DNA from: JAAYAY01 sp963674575
GTDB taxonomy: Bacteria; Planctomycetota; Planctomycetia; Pirellulales; Thermoguttaceae
NCBI GenBank assembly: GCA_963674575.2
Contig: CAXXQT010000003.1
Span: 310,001 to 374,000 of the forward strand
Direction: 5' to 3'
Length of the DNA: 64,000 nucleotides
A program made the position numbers and the translations under genes. Positions 17,658-25,805 of this stretch are shown here, piece by piece (the stretch's first letter is position 1; the number at the start of each line of letters is the position of its first letter). The notes under the pieces were generated by a model. It searched no databases, was not told where the DNA came from, and saw only the letters and a program-made list of their open reading frames with translations.

Positions 17658-18097
17658 TTGGGTAATCCTCCCGCGACGAAATGGTTGCCGTTAGGCTCCG
17701 TCGCGGATGTGATTGGAAATACCCGGCTCGCCCAAGTGTTGGAGAACTTGGAGTTACAGAACTGCACCGCGTGTTTGTTAAACTCGCACCTCATGGACGG
17801 TTTTGGGCATAAGCCGGGGCGCCGGCCTGTTAGCGGACGTTGCTTTCGAGTATGTGCCATGCACGACCCAATTTCATGCGTTTCTGGGACTTTGATTTAT
17901 GAGATGAGTTTTTGGGGCATGTCGGTGCAAGTTGTTTCGGGGTTTAGGGAAACGGCGAGCCTGCGCTATGTAACGAAGGTTTGGTGGAAAGTGGCCAAGG
18001 CCAGCTAGCGCTGTAGCCAGTCGCCTTAGGTGCTAACATTGTAGCTAGGAGATTATATAGGCAGACGCTCGCGGTGATGTAGTTAGCAGGAGTAGTC
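17658..18097. other. Intergenic region, nothing recognised
   Basis: About 440 bp between the metallophosphoesterase and the Imm22-like gene. A 116-codon open frame exists (17658-18008), but it has no recognisable motif, atypical composition and no ribosome site. I call no gene here. Confidence 0.5.
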
Positions 18098-18502
18098 ATG
18101 AGCCAGACAGTGCATGTGTTCGCGGGTGAGTTTGACTCGGTTGAGGAAGCCTGCCAGTACACGGAAGAACAGTGGGAGCCCGAGCCCGACAAATCAGCTT
18201 CGGACGAAGAATACTCTGCCTGGGAGGATAGAAATCCGATCTGGCAATTAAGGGCGGACCTCGACGTCGATTATCTCGACGGCGATTTCATCGAAACAAT
18301 CGACGGCAAGGATCGGATCGAATATCTTGAACGAATGTTGACTTCTGATGAGGACCGTCAGAGTGTTCGGCAGGCCATCATGAAGGAAGAGAACATCCTG
18401 GTGCTGATCTTTGACGCAGCTTTCGGTGGATTTGATGCTCGGGTGTCATCGACACCCAGACTACGCTACGTTGGCGCGTATAACGCAACGCCCTTCTGCT
18501 AA
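18098..18502 (+). CDS. Small acidic protein, Imm22-like immunity protein (tentative)
   Basis: A 134-residue cytoplasmic acidic protein (many Asp and Glu). ATG 18098 has a good ribosome site (AGGAG, 5-6 nt spacing). The order of blocks, VHVFAGEFDSVEEACQY, then PIWQLRADLDVDYLDGDFIET, then ENILVLIFDAAF and a final LRYVGAYNA, resembles the immunity-protein-22 fold used against polymorphic or contact-dependent toxins. This is pattern recall, not an alignment. No toxin gene is adjacent, so if the assignment holds it is an orphan immunity gene. Confidence 0.6.
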   Translation: MSQTVHVFAGEFDSVEEACQYTEEQWEPEPDKSASDEEYSAWEDRNPIWQLRADLDVDYLDGDFIETIDGKDRIEYLERMLTSDEDRQSVRQAIMKEENILVLIFDAAFGGFDARVSSTPRLRYVGAYNATPFC

Positions 18503-18728
18503 CCACCGGGCGCTCGGAAACTGGAAAAACCGGGATGGCGAGAGTCAGCGTTCCCTCACGGCCCGGTGATCCGTGTCGTTCCCGCTCACCATCCCATTTA
18601 GCCACCCTTCGGCTGTGCGGCGAGCCGTCTATATACGCTATGCGAGAGTAGATGCCTCGCTACATACTGCGCTGGTAGGCGCCGGGCGGCGCACGGCTGC
18701 TGAATTGCCGAGCCATGTTCCGCATCAA

Positions 18729-18755
18729 GGTCCCGCTCGGCGAGCGGTGACCTAC
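18729..18755 (+). repeat. Dispersed palindrome family A, copy 2
   Basis: GGTCCCGCTCGGCGAGCGG then TGACCTAC. It differs from the copy at 8209 by one base and lies just after the 3' end of the epimerase gene in a 264-bp gene-free stretch (18503-18766). Confidence 0.85.
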
Positions 18756-18766
18756 CTAACGGACTG

Positions 18767-19783
18767 CTACAGCCAGCCGGCGCTGCGGTACCATTGGGCG
18801 GTCTGACGGAGGCGATCGCCGAGGGAAAGTGGCACGGAGAAGCCGAGCTCTTGTTTGGCCTTTCTGGCGGAGCAGATCCAGGAGCCGGCCGTGGCTTCCC
18901 GGGCTTTGTCCCAGTTCATCACGGATTGCTCGCCGCGGACCCGACCCGCCAGTTCTCCGAAAGCGCCGACGATTCGAACCATTGGAACGCCGAAGGGGAT
19001 CGTGAGCGTATGTCGGCGGCCGAGGGCCGTGCCGATCAGACGCCCCAGCTTGTAGTAGGAGGGGTGCTCGTCGCAGGCGGCGAAGTAGTAGCCGGCGCCG
19101 TTGCGAGGCGACACGTCGGCCTTGGGCAGGCGCTTTCCATGGTCGGCGGCCAGCAGCAGGGCCTCCACCAGATCGTCCGCGTGGATGACCGAGTAGTTCT
19201 TGGGTCGATAGCCGGGAACGGGATGAACCCCGGAGCGCGCGACCGTTTTGAACATCTCCAGGCAGCCCTTGTCTTCTTCCCCGAACACGATGGGGGGACG
19301 AACGATCGTCGTGGGGACATAGGCGGCGTAGCGCTCGGCGGCCTTCTCCCCTGCCCGCTTGCTTCGTCCATAAAGCGAGATTGGTCGGGGATCGTCCTGT
19401 TCCTCATGGGGGCGACCATCCAGGACGGGACCGACGGCGGCCAGGGAGGAAACGACGACGAGAACGGGGGGCGTTTTCTGCTCCGCGCAGGCTCGGGCCA
19501 TGTGAGCCACACCCCGACGGTTCACCTCATAGTATTGTCGGGCGTTGAAGGCCTTGGTGACCCCCGCCAGATGGAAGACCACGGAGGTTCCGGTAACGGC
19601 CTTGCGGACGCTGTCCAGATCCTTCACGTTTCCCTGAGCCAGTTCCGCTCCGCACGTTTCCAACGGTTCGCCGCGGACTGGATTACGCACGAAGGCCCGA
19701 ACCTGTCGACCGCGATTGAGCAGTCGTCGGACAAGATGATTTCCGATAAAACCCGTTGCCCCGGTTACCAATACGTCGCCCAC
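18767..19783 (-). CDS. NAD-dependent epimerase/dehydratase (extended SDR)
   Basis: About 338 residues with an extended short-chain dehydrogenase fold. The NAD-binding motif GATGFIG is near residue 10, VVFHLAGVTK follows, and the catalytic YxxxK is YGRSK with an upstream VVSSLAAVG serine. The C-terminal half includes VIHADDLVEALLLAADHG, typical of family members that act on nucleotide sugars or aldehyde/ketone substrates such as dihydroflavonol-4-reductase-like proteins. The frame opens at TTG 19798; GTG 19783 is preferred because GGGAG lies 8 nt upstream. Substrate is unknown. It lies downstream on the same strand as the CoA-disulfide reductase gene, separated by about 200 bp. Confidence 0.88.
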   Translation of the reverse strand: MGDVLVTGATGFIGNHLVRRLLNRGRQVRAFVRNPVRGEPLETCGAELAQGNVKDLDSVRKAVTGTSVVFHLAGVTKAFNARQYYEVNRRGVAHMARACAEQKTPPVLVVVSSLAAVGPVLDGRPHEEQDDPRPISLYGRSKRAGEKAAERYAAYVPTTIVRPPIVFGEEDKGCLEMFKTVARSGVHPVPGYRPKNYSVIHADDLVEALLLAADHGKRLPKADVSPRNGAGYYFAACDEHPSYYKLGRLIGTALGRRHTLTIPFGVPMVRIVGAFGELAGRVRGEQSVMNWDKAREATAGSWICSARKAKQELGFSVPLSLGDRLRQTAQWYRSAGWL

Positions 19784-19996
19784 GGACACATCTCCCAAGG
19801 ATCATGGTCAACCCTCCCCGTTGCGAGGGGAGCTTACCCATTTTAGTCGGCGGGCATGTGTGGGAACATTGAGAGGAACCGGGAAACCGCTCTTTCGGGT
19901 GGGTGACTTAAAAGGGGGACGCACTGCGTCCCGAACCGATTTGCGGTCCGAAACCGAAGATGCGCTTCCCTTCTGAACTGGCTGGCTCGAAAGGAT

Positions 19997-21667
19997 TTAC
20001 TGCAAGCCTCGCATCTTGAACCAAGTGATCCCGCCAGCCAAATTGGCAGCCTTGTAGCCGTGTTGAGTGAGAATTCGGCAAGCGATATAGGACGTTTGGC
20101 CGAGACCGCAATGGACCCAGATCTCGCGGTCCTTCGGCAATTCGGAAAGACGCGTCCGGAGTTCTCCCACGGGGATCTTCACGGTGTGGGGGACTTCGCC
20201 GCTCTCGGCGATCATGGCGGGGGGGCGGACATCCAGTACGAAGGGCAAGTCCCCCGCGGCTCGGCGCCGCTCCCAGTCGTCCCAATGGACAACCTTCACA
20301 TCGCCGCGGCGGGCATTGCCGGCCACGAACCCGGCAATGTTGACGGCGTCCTTGGCGCTGCCGTATTGGGGGGCATAGCAAAGCTCGGCCTCTTCCAGGT
20401 CGTGAATCGTGGCGCCCAACTGGAGGGCCATGGCGATCACGTCGATTCGCTTTTCGACCCCGCTTTGGCCCACGGCCTGGGCGCCCAGGACGCGACCGGA
20501 GTCCGGATCGTAGAGCAACTTCATGGCGATGGCGGAAGCGCCGGGGTAGTATCCCGCATGATCCATGGGATAGATGTAGGTTTTTTCGCAAGGGATACCG
20601 GCGGCGGCGAGCCGTTTTTCGTTGGCCCCGGTGGTGGCCAGGGTCAGGCCGAACAGACCGACCACGGCCGTGCCCTGGGTGCCGCGGAATTGTGCGTCGC
20701 GTCCGCTGATCACGTCGGCTGCAATGCGTCCCTGGCGATTGGCCGGGCCCGCGAGGGGGACGAGGGCCCAAGTGCCGGTGACGAAATCTCGCACTTCCAC
20801 GGCATCGCCGACGGCCAGAATGTTCGGATCCGAGGTTCGCATCCGCTCATCCACGCGGATGCCGCCCAGGTCGCCGATCTCCAAGCCGGCATTACGGGCC
20901 AGATCGACTTCCGGCTTGACGCCCACGGCGAGGATCACCACGTCGGCCTGAGAGACCCCGCTGTGTTCGTCGACCACGTGAAGCAGGCCTTCACGGCCTT
21001 CTTCGATCCGTGCCACGCCACAACCCAGTTTGAGTTCGACGTTCTTTTCCTGGAGAGCCTCGTAGAGGGGGGCGAGTGTCTCCGGATCCATGGGGGCCAT
21101 CGGTTGATTGGCCTTCTCGATCAAGGTGACGTCCATGCCTCGGGCATTCAGGTTCTCGACCATTTCGAGGCCCACGTAGCCGGCCCCGACGACGACGGCC
21201 TTCTCCGGGCCCTTGTCCGAGAGCCACGCGAAGATCTGGTCCGTGTCCTCCATATTGCGCAGGCAGAAGACGCCGGGAAGATCAACGCCCTCAATCGGCG
21301 GGCGGATCGGTGCGGCCCCGGGAGCCAGGACGAGCACATCGTAGGATTGGGGGCTTCGCTCGCCCGTGAGAATGTTCAGGATCTCCACGCTCTTCGCGTC
21401 GCGATCGATGCTCACGACCTCGCGGTGTACGCGGACCTCCACGTTGAACATGTCGCGGAACTTGTCGGGCGTTGCCACGAGTAGGTCCTGACGCTGGGTG
21501 ATCACGCCGCCGAGGTAGTAGGGGAGCCCGCAGTTGGCGAAGGAGACGAAGCCGCTTCGCTCGTAGAGGAAGATCTCGGCCTGCTCGTCGAGTCTTCTTA
21601 GTCGTGCCGCACAAGAGGCGCCGCCAGCAACGCCGCCCACAATCAGGACTTTCTTGGATGCCATCAT
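19997..21667 (-). CDS. CoA-disulfide reductase with C-terminal rhodanese domain
   Basis: A 556-residue FAD/NAD(P)H-dependent disulfide reductase of the CoADR-RHD type. It has an N-terminal FAD motif (VGGVAGGASCAARLRR), the single redox Cys46 in SFANCGLPYYLGG, an NAD(P)-binding motif VVVGAGYVGLEM and the second FAD motif ILAVGDA. The dimerisation domain ends in CYAPQYGSAKDAVN. A rhodanese domain (about 460-556) carries the persulfide Cys520 in VHCGLGQTSY. Such enzymes reduce CoA disulfide, persulfide or polysulfide in thiol and sulfur metabolism. The gene start lies inside the first unit of a 73-bp tandem duplication, and GAGGAAAGATG just upstream is its ribosome site. Confidence 0.9.
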   Translation of the reverse strand: MMASKKVLIVGGVAGGASCAARLRRLDEQAEIFLYERSGFVSFANCGLPYYLGGVITQRQDLLVATPDKFRDMFNVEVRVHREVVSIDRDAKSVEILNILTGERSPQSYDVLVLAPGAAPIRPPIEGVDLPGVFCLRNMEDTDQIFAWLSDKGPEKAVVVGAGYVGLEMVENLNARGMDVTLIEKANQPMAPMDPETLAPLYEALQEKNVELKLGCGVARIEEGREGLLHVVDEHSGVSQADVVILAVGVKPEVDLARNAGLEIGDLGGIRVDERMRTSDPNILAVGDAVEVRDFVTGTWALVPLAGPANRQGRIAADVISGRDAQFRGTQGTAVVGLFGLTLATTGANEKRLAAAGIPCEKTYIYPMDHAGYYPGASAIAMKLLYDPDSGRVLGAQAVGQSGVEKRIDVIAMALQLGATIHDLEEAELCYAPQYGSAKDAVNIAGFVAGNARRGDVKVVHWDDWERRRAAGDLPFVLDVRPPAMIAESGEVPHTVKIPVGELRTRLSELPKDREIWVHCGLGQTSYIACRILTQHGYKAANLAGGITWFKMRGLQ

Positions 21668-21803
21668 CTTTCCTCGTTGAAGCAGAACTCGGTCGTATGG
21701 AGAGTTGGAGATTGGTCGACGATTACGAGGATGCCATCATTTTCCTCGTTGGAGCAAAAACTTGGTCGCGTGGAGAGTTGGAGATCGATCGGTGATCATG
21801 AAG
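21658..21803 (-). repeat. 73-bp tandem duplication over a translation start
   Basis: Two imperfect 73-bp units (21658-21730 and 21731-21803). The proximal unit contains the start codon and ribosome site of the CoA-disulfide reductase gene. The distal unit still carries a GAGGAAA ribosome site followed by ATGATGGCA, which would encode only a five-codon peptide before TAA. Confidence 0.85.
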
Positions 21804-21821
21804 ATGCCAGTGAAGAACGGC

Positions 21822-22304
21822 CTACTTGCCGGGGCGGATATGGAGGTAGCAGCATCCGTCGCCACCCGGCTGCCACGTGTCGGCCGAGAACTCGAACCCG
21901 GCGCCTTCGAAGGTGCCGTTATCAATACGGGCGGCGATTCGGCAGATCGTTGCCACTTCTTCCTCGGGAATGCCCATCTCCATCCAGGCGTCGCGCAGGG
22001 GGCAGCCGTGGAACTTGATGTCCAGGCCTTCCGCGTCGCAGCGGAGTACTTCGGGCTTGAACGTGGCGCCGTCGTCGGGGATGCCGCCCAAGAACTTCTC
22101 CCGCAGGCCCGCCAGGTCGCTGGGGGCATAGGCGGCGAATTCCTTCCCCTTCTGGACGCCCCGTTTGTAGATCGCCCGCTTCATGATCTCCTCGGCCTTC
22201 TCCGCTCCCACCTCGTCGCGAAGTTCCGAGAAGATCAAGTAGTAAAGAACGGCCCGATTCTTAAAGGAACTATAGAGTTCGCTGCGGAGTTTCTCCTCGG
22301 ACAT
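21822..22304 (-). CDS. L-2-amino-thiazoline-4-carboxylate hydrolase-like protein
   Basis: A 160-residue protein. Conserved blocks seen are helical KNRAVLYYLIFSELRDEVG, the middle KFHGCPLRDAWMEMGIPEEE and the C-terminal GDGCCYLHIR, with several cysteines that recall the ATC hydrolase family. In that family the enzyme opens thiazoline rings in cysteine formation, but most bacterial homologues are uncharacterised, so the activity is only suggested. ATG 22304 has GGAAGG upstream; the frame opens 16 codons earlier without a ribosome site. It is upstream of, and co-directional with, the CoA-disulfide reductase gene, a thiol-themed pair. Confidence 0.75.
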   Translation of the reverse strand: MSEEKLRSELYSSFKNRAVLYYLIFSELRDEVGAEKAEEIMKRAIYKRGVQKGKEFAAYAPSDLAGLREKFLGGIPDDGATFKPEVLRCDAEGLDIKFHGCPLRDAWMEMGIPEEEVATICRIAARIDNGTFEGAGFEFSADTWQPGGDGCCYLHIRPGK

Positions 22305-22784
22305 GGCGGCCTTCCGATTGGACGGAGTGGGGGTGGTGTCGGGAAGACACACGGGGGACTGAATTCCGCGCGACTCCCGGCGAATGAAGGGATTCTAGCG
22401 AACCGTCCCGGATCGGGCGAGCCGATGGGCGACGCGATTTTATGAAACCAGGCCGTTTCCGATCCTGAAATGGCGTCGTAGTCCGTCACAGGTCCTCCAG
22501 TGCAGACGTGACTCGTTCGTCCAAAAAATCAGCCTTTTTTTCCGACGCTGTGGCTGGTAAAGTTTTCAGCTTCGGTAAGGTTTGCCGAGTTTTTATCAAG
22601 CCGTATGGATCACACACCGATAGCTAGTTTGAGCCCTGTGTCCCGATCGAAGCTGGTGTGACGTGGGGTGTGGGATCTTGCGGAATCTACTGAAACTGGC
22701 GAACCAACCACGTTCAGAGAAGTAGGTAGGGTAGGTTGCGCAAATGAGGTCATTTCGTCGCGAACAGAGGGAGAGTCTCTGCCG
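22305..22784. other. Divergent intergenic region, nothing recognised
   Basis: About 480 bp between the ATC-hydrolase-like gene (-) and the PAP2 gene (+). It must hold their promoters, but no box is convincing. It is AT-richer around 22510-22610. Confidence 0.5.
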
Positions 22785-23510
22785 ATGAGGCCAAGCGAAG
22801 CCATCCTGCCGTCAGCAACGAACCGTTCTCACGATTGGACACGCAGTCGGGTCGTGGTTCCTGCGCTACTTGCTCTGGGGGCCGTGGTGGTCCTTCCGTT
22901 GGATTTTGTGGTTGGCCGCTGGGCCGCCGCAGGAGAGTGTCCCGGGTTCTTTCGCGAGCTGTTCGAAGCCGTGGAGCCTTTTGGCAACGGCAACGGCGTT
23001 TTCTATATTGTTCTGGCCCTGCTTGCCCTGGACTGGGGGCGTCGGCGGGCGATTCCTCGAATCCTGGCCACGGCCTTCGGGGCGGGGCTGGCTGCCGATG
23101 TGGTCAAGCTGGTCGTGGAACGGACCCGTCCGTGTGCCTATGCCTTTGATGGGACGATCTGGGACACTTTTGGACGACTCTTTCCCCTGACGGGCGCCGG
23201 CAGCGGCGGCCAGAGTTTTCCCTCGGCCCATACGGCTCTGGCCGTGGGTCTTGCGGTCGCCCTGGCCTGGAACTACCCTCGCGCCCGATGGTTCTTCTTT
23301 ACTGTTGCCGCGGTGGTGGGAATCCAGCGAGTGACGGGCGGGGCTCACTATCTGAGCGACGCGTTTTTTGGCGCCGCCGTAGGCTGGGTGGTTGGCGTCT
23401 TCACTCTCCACACGGGTCGACTGGCTGCATGGTTCGACCGCTTCGAGGCCGAAGGAGAGGAAAGCCTGGAGCAGGCGGAAGCTACCGAGTCGCGGAAACA
23501 GGCGGCCTGA
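22785..23510 (+). CDS. PAP2-family membrane phosphatase
   Basis: A 241-residue polytopic membrane phosphatase. The three-part active-site signature is visible: KLVVERTRP (KxxxxxxRP), PSAHT (PSGH-like, Ala for Gly) and QRVTGGAHYLSD (SR-x5-H-x3-D-like, Gln for Ser). Five or six helices are predicted. Family members dephosphorylate lipid phosphates such as undecaprenyl pyrophosphate or phosphatidic acid. ATG 22785 is chosen: it follows GAGGGAGAG and starts just before the first helix; an upstream in-frame extension to 22668 looks non-coding. Confidence 0.88.
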   Translation: MRPSEAILPSATNRSHDWTRSRVVVPALLALGAVVVLPLDFVVGRWAAAGECPGFFRELFEAVEPFGNGNGVFYIVLALLALDWGRRRAIPRILATAFGAGLAADVVKLVVERTRPCAYAFDGTIWDTFGRLFPLTGAGSGGQSFPSAHTALAVGLAVALAWNYPRARWFFFTVAAVVGIQRVTGGAHYLSDAFFGAAVGWVVGVFTLHTGRLAAWFDRFEAEGEESLEQAEATESRKQAA

Positions 23511-23518
23511 AGCGGAAT

Positions 23519-23687
23519 AGCCGGGCTCTTGAATTGACCACCTCACATTCGGCTGCCTGATCGCTGAGGTGGCGGGGGTAGCCCGGCTCTTGGTCTCAAT
23601 TGCCAGCGACTTTAAAAGCCCGGCTGCAAACTGAGCGGTCCCTGGAGCACTCGCGCTTGTCTGCTGCGCAATCAAAGCAGCCGGGCT
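23519..23687. repeat. Two ~70-bp elements bounded by AGCCGGGCT/AGCCCGGCT
   Basis: Element one runs 23519-23588 (AGCCGGGCT to AGCCCGGCT) with an inner hairpin CCACCTCA/TGAGGTGG. Element two runs 23617-23687 with the terminal motifs in the opposite order. A third of the same length is at 51670-51739. They fill most of the 260-bp gap between two convergent genes. Confidence 0.75.
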
Positions 23688-23770
23688 GAACTTGAAGGCT
23701 GAAGCGGATTAGCCGTTCCAGCCCACGCCCATCGCTTCGCTCTGAGCGTGCCACCCGTGAATAGTCCCGG

Positions 23771-25480
23771 TTATCGCAGTTTGCTCGCGACGGAGTGGTC
23801 GCCCTGGTCGTGGCGGCAGGACTGGATGAGTTGTCCTTGGTAGAGGCGGTAGCGACCAGCAGGGGTCCACGAGGGTGTTTCCACATCGAGATAGCCGCTT
23901 GCTTCGTCGACATCGGATTCGGCCAGGGCATAGAACGTATCAGGCCGAAGATCTTCCAGTTGCTCCACGGATCGGGCCCGCTCACCGAGGATTTGTCCCG
24001 GCCGAAGTTGCGCTCGCAACTGCGGATCGAGGTAGAAGACGACTGAGCCGATCCGTTGCTCCACGACCACAAGTTGCTCGGGGAGGCGGCCTTGTTGGTT
24101 GAAATGCTCGGCGAGGTCGCGGGCGCAATATCCCTGGCACAACGGTGGCGCCACGAAGGCCAGAGTGAACAACATGTGGCAGGCCGGGACCAGGGGGCCC
24201 GCCGGGAGCGCCAGTTGGTAACGACTTCGATGCCAGAGCCACGCCGGGACCCAGCCGGAGAAGCCGACCAGAATGGCAAGGGCCCAGGCGTACCAGGGCA
24301 TAGCCAGACCGATACTCGCACGAAGCACGATCAGGCCGGTCGGCAGGAACAAGGGGCAGAGCCAGCCGGGGGGAGCGAAGGTGACGCCAAACCATCGCCT
24401 GGCCGGGAGGGAGAGGGAGCCCTCGAAGACGCGGCCCCATGCTGAGGCCGCGAGGACGGCAATGGGTGGAAGAACAGGCCAGATATAAGAAACGAGCTTG
24501 GAACCTGCCAGCGACAGCAAGGTTGTGCAGGCGATCAACCAGCACCACAGCAGGATGGCTCCCTCGTTGGAACTCGGGCGGTCTTCCAAGTTGCGTTGGG
24601 CCCACCACTGGCGGATGGTGACGGGGAGATAGAGGATCCAGGGCATGGCGCCACCGAGCAGGATTGGCAGGTAGTAGTACAGGGGCTCGCCCGAATGACG
24701 CTGGGTATCTGTTGCCAGGCCGAGCAGATGACGCTCGACGAAGTAGTAGTGCAGGTAGCCGGGCATCCGGGCTTCCATGGCCAGATACCATGGGAGAGCC
24801 ACCAGGGCGGCGATCGTGAGGGCGACGGCGCCGCGGAGGCAGGCCTCAAGGGTAAGCCGCCGGGTGACGAGCAGGTAGCTGCCGTAGGCCACGCCGACCA
24901 ATCCCACGCCTACCAGGCCCTTCGTCAGGCAGGTGATGCCGAGCAACACCCCGATCGCCACCGTGAGGATCGCCTTCGGGCGGAAGCCGACGGCGCGGTC
25001 GGCTTCCCAGAAAAGCAGGATCGCCAGGGAGGCGAAGGGGATCAGGGCTACGTCGTGAACCGGGAGTTGGGTGAGGACCGCAGGCAGGGCCATCGTCGCA
25101 TAGAGCATCGCCGCAAGAAGCCCTGTTGAAGGTCCATAGATTCGCCAGCCGATGGCGCCCGCGGCTATCATCGCAGCCAGTCCGAAGAGCAGGCCCGGGA
25201 GCCGAACGGCGGCCTCGTTCATGCCGAAGACCTTGAGCGAGAGGGCCTGGGTCCAGGTGAAGAGGATCGGCTTGTCGAGAAAGGGCTCGCCTTGAAATCG
25301 CGGCGTGATCCAGTCTCCCCCTTCGACCATTTCCTGAGCGATCGAGGCATGGAGTCCTTCGTCCGGATCGACCAGCGGAATCCCCAGGCCCAGGGGGCAC
25401 AGAAACAGGAGCACGGCAACGACGACGGCCGCAAGAACGAGCAGGCGGAGAGAACGGTCAGCAGAGCGGAGCTCCACCAT
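23771..25480 (-). CDS. Glycosyltransferase family 39 / ArnT-like membrane protein
   Basis: A 569-residue inner-membrane GT-C glycosyltransferase. The N-terminal loop carries the acidic catalytic motif DPDEGLHASIAQEM followed by GDWITPRFQGEPFLDKP, as in lipid A Ara4N transferase and PMT-like enzymes that use polyprenyl-phosphate sugars. About twelve hydrophobic helices fill residues 10-430, then a soluble C-terminal domain of about 130 residues. ATG 25480 is chosen because AAGGA lies 7 nt upstream; the open frame to 25534 lacks a ribosome site. Acceptor is unknown (lipid, glycan or protein). Divergent from the racemase gene. Confidence 0.88.
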   Translation of the reverse strand: MVELRSADRSLRLLVLAAVVVAVLLFLCPLGLGIPLVDPDEGLHASIAQEMVEGGDWITPRFQGEPFLDKPILFTWTQALSLKVFGMNEAAVRLPGLLFGLAAMIAAGAIGWRIYGPSTGLLAAMLYATMALPAVLTQLPVHDVALIPFASLAILLFWEADRAVGFRPKAILTVAIGVLLGITCLTKGLVGVGLVGVAYGSYLLVTRRLTLEACLRGAVALTIAALVALPWYLAMEARMPGYLHYYFVERHLLGLATDTQRHSGEPLYYYLPILLGGAMPWILYLPVTIRQWWAQRNLEDRPSSNEGAILLWCWLIACTTLLSLAGSKLVSYIWPVLPPIAVLAASAWGRVFEGSLSLPARRWFGVTFAPPGWLCPLFLPTGLIVLRASIGLAMPWYAWALAILVGFSGWVPAWLWHRSRYQLALPAGPLVPACHMLFTLAFVAPPLCQGYCARDLAEHFNQQGRLPEQLVVVEQRIGSVVFYLDPQLRAQLRPGQILGERARSVEQLEDLRPDTFYALAESDVDEASGYLDVETPSWTPAGRYRLYQGQLIQSCRHDQGDHSVASKLR

Positions 25481-25740
25481 GGCGACATCCTTGTCATTTA
25501 AACCGGCAAGCGGCAACCCAATTCCAGGTTCCACATGGCAGGGGAAGTTCGTTTCGGCACGAATTTGTTCCGAACGACGAGTAATTTAACACGTTGTGGC
25601 CAAGCCACAAACGTCAGTGCCGGGGGGGTGGGGCCAATTCAGACGCGAACTGTGGCTTTGCGGAAAACGACCGCAATCAGGGGCAAGGATAGGCTTCTGA
25701 ATGCAAGGGCCCATTCACTCAGATCCTCAGCTACCCACCC

Positions 25741-25770
25741 TTGGCTGAAAGGAGTCCAGGGCGGTATGAT
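25741..25770 (+). promoter_or_regulatory. Candidate promoter of the LarA-like gene
   Basis: TTGGCT at 25741-25746, an 18-bp spacer and TATGAT at 25765-25770. The leader to ATG 25806 would be about 30 nt, with AAGGAGA ahead of the start. The rest of the 325-bp divergent gap (25481-25805) shows no gene. Confidence 0.5.
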
Positions 25771-25805
25771 GACAGTATCTTGGACAATTCGAGAAGGAGA
25801 GTTTC

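Noticed and set aside
17658..18008. 116-codon open frame after the metallophosphoesterase
   Set aside because: No recognisable domain or start context; composition does not look coding.
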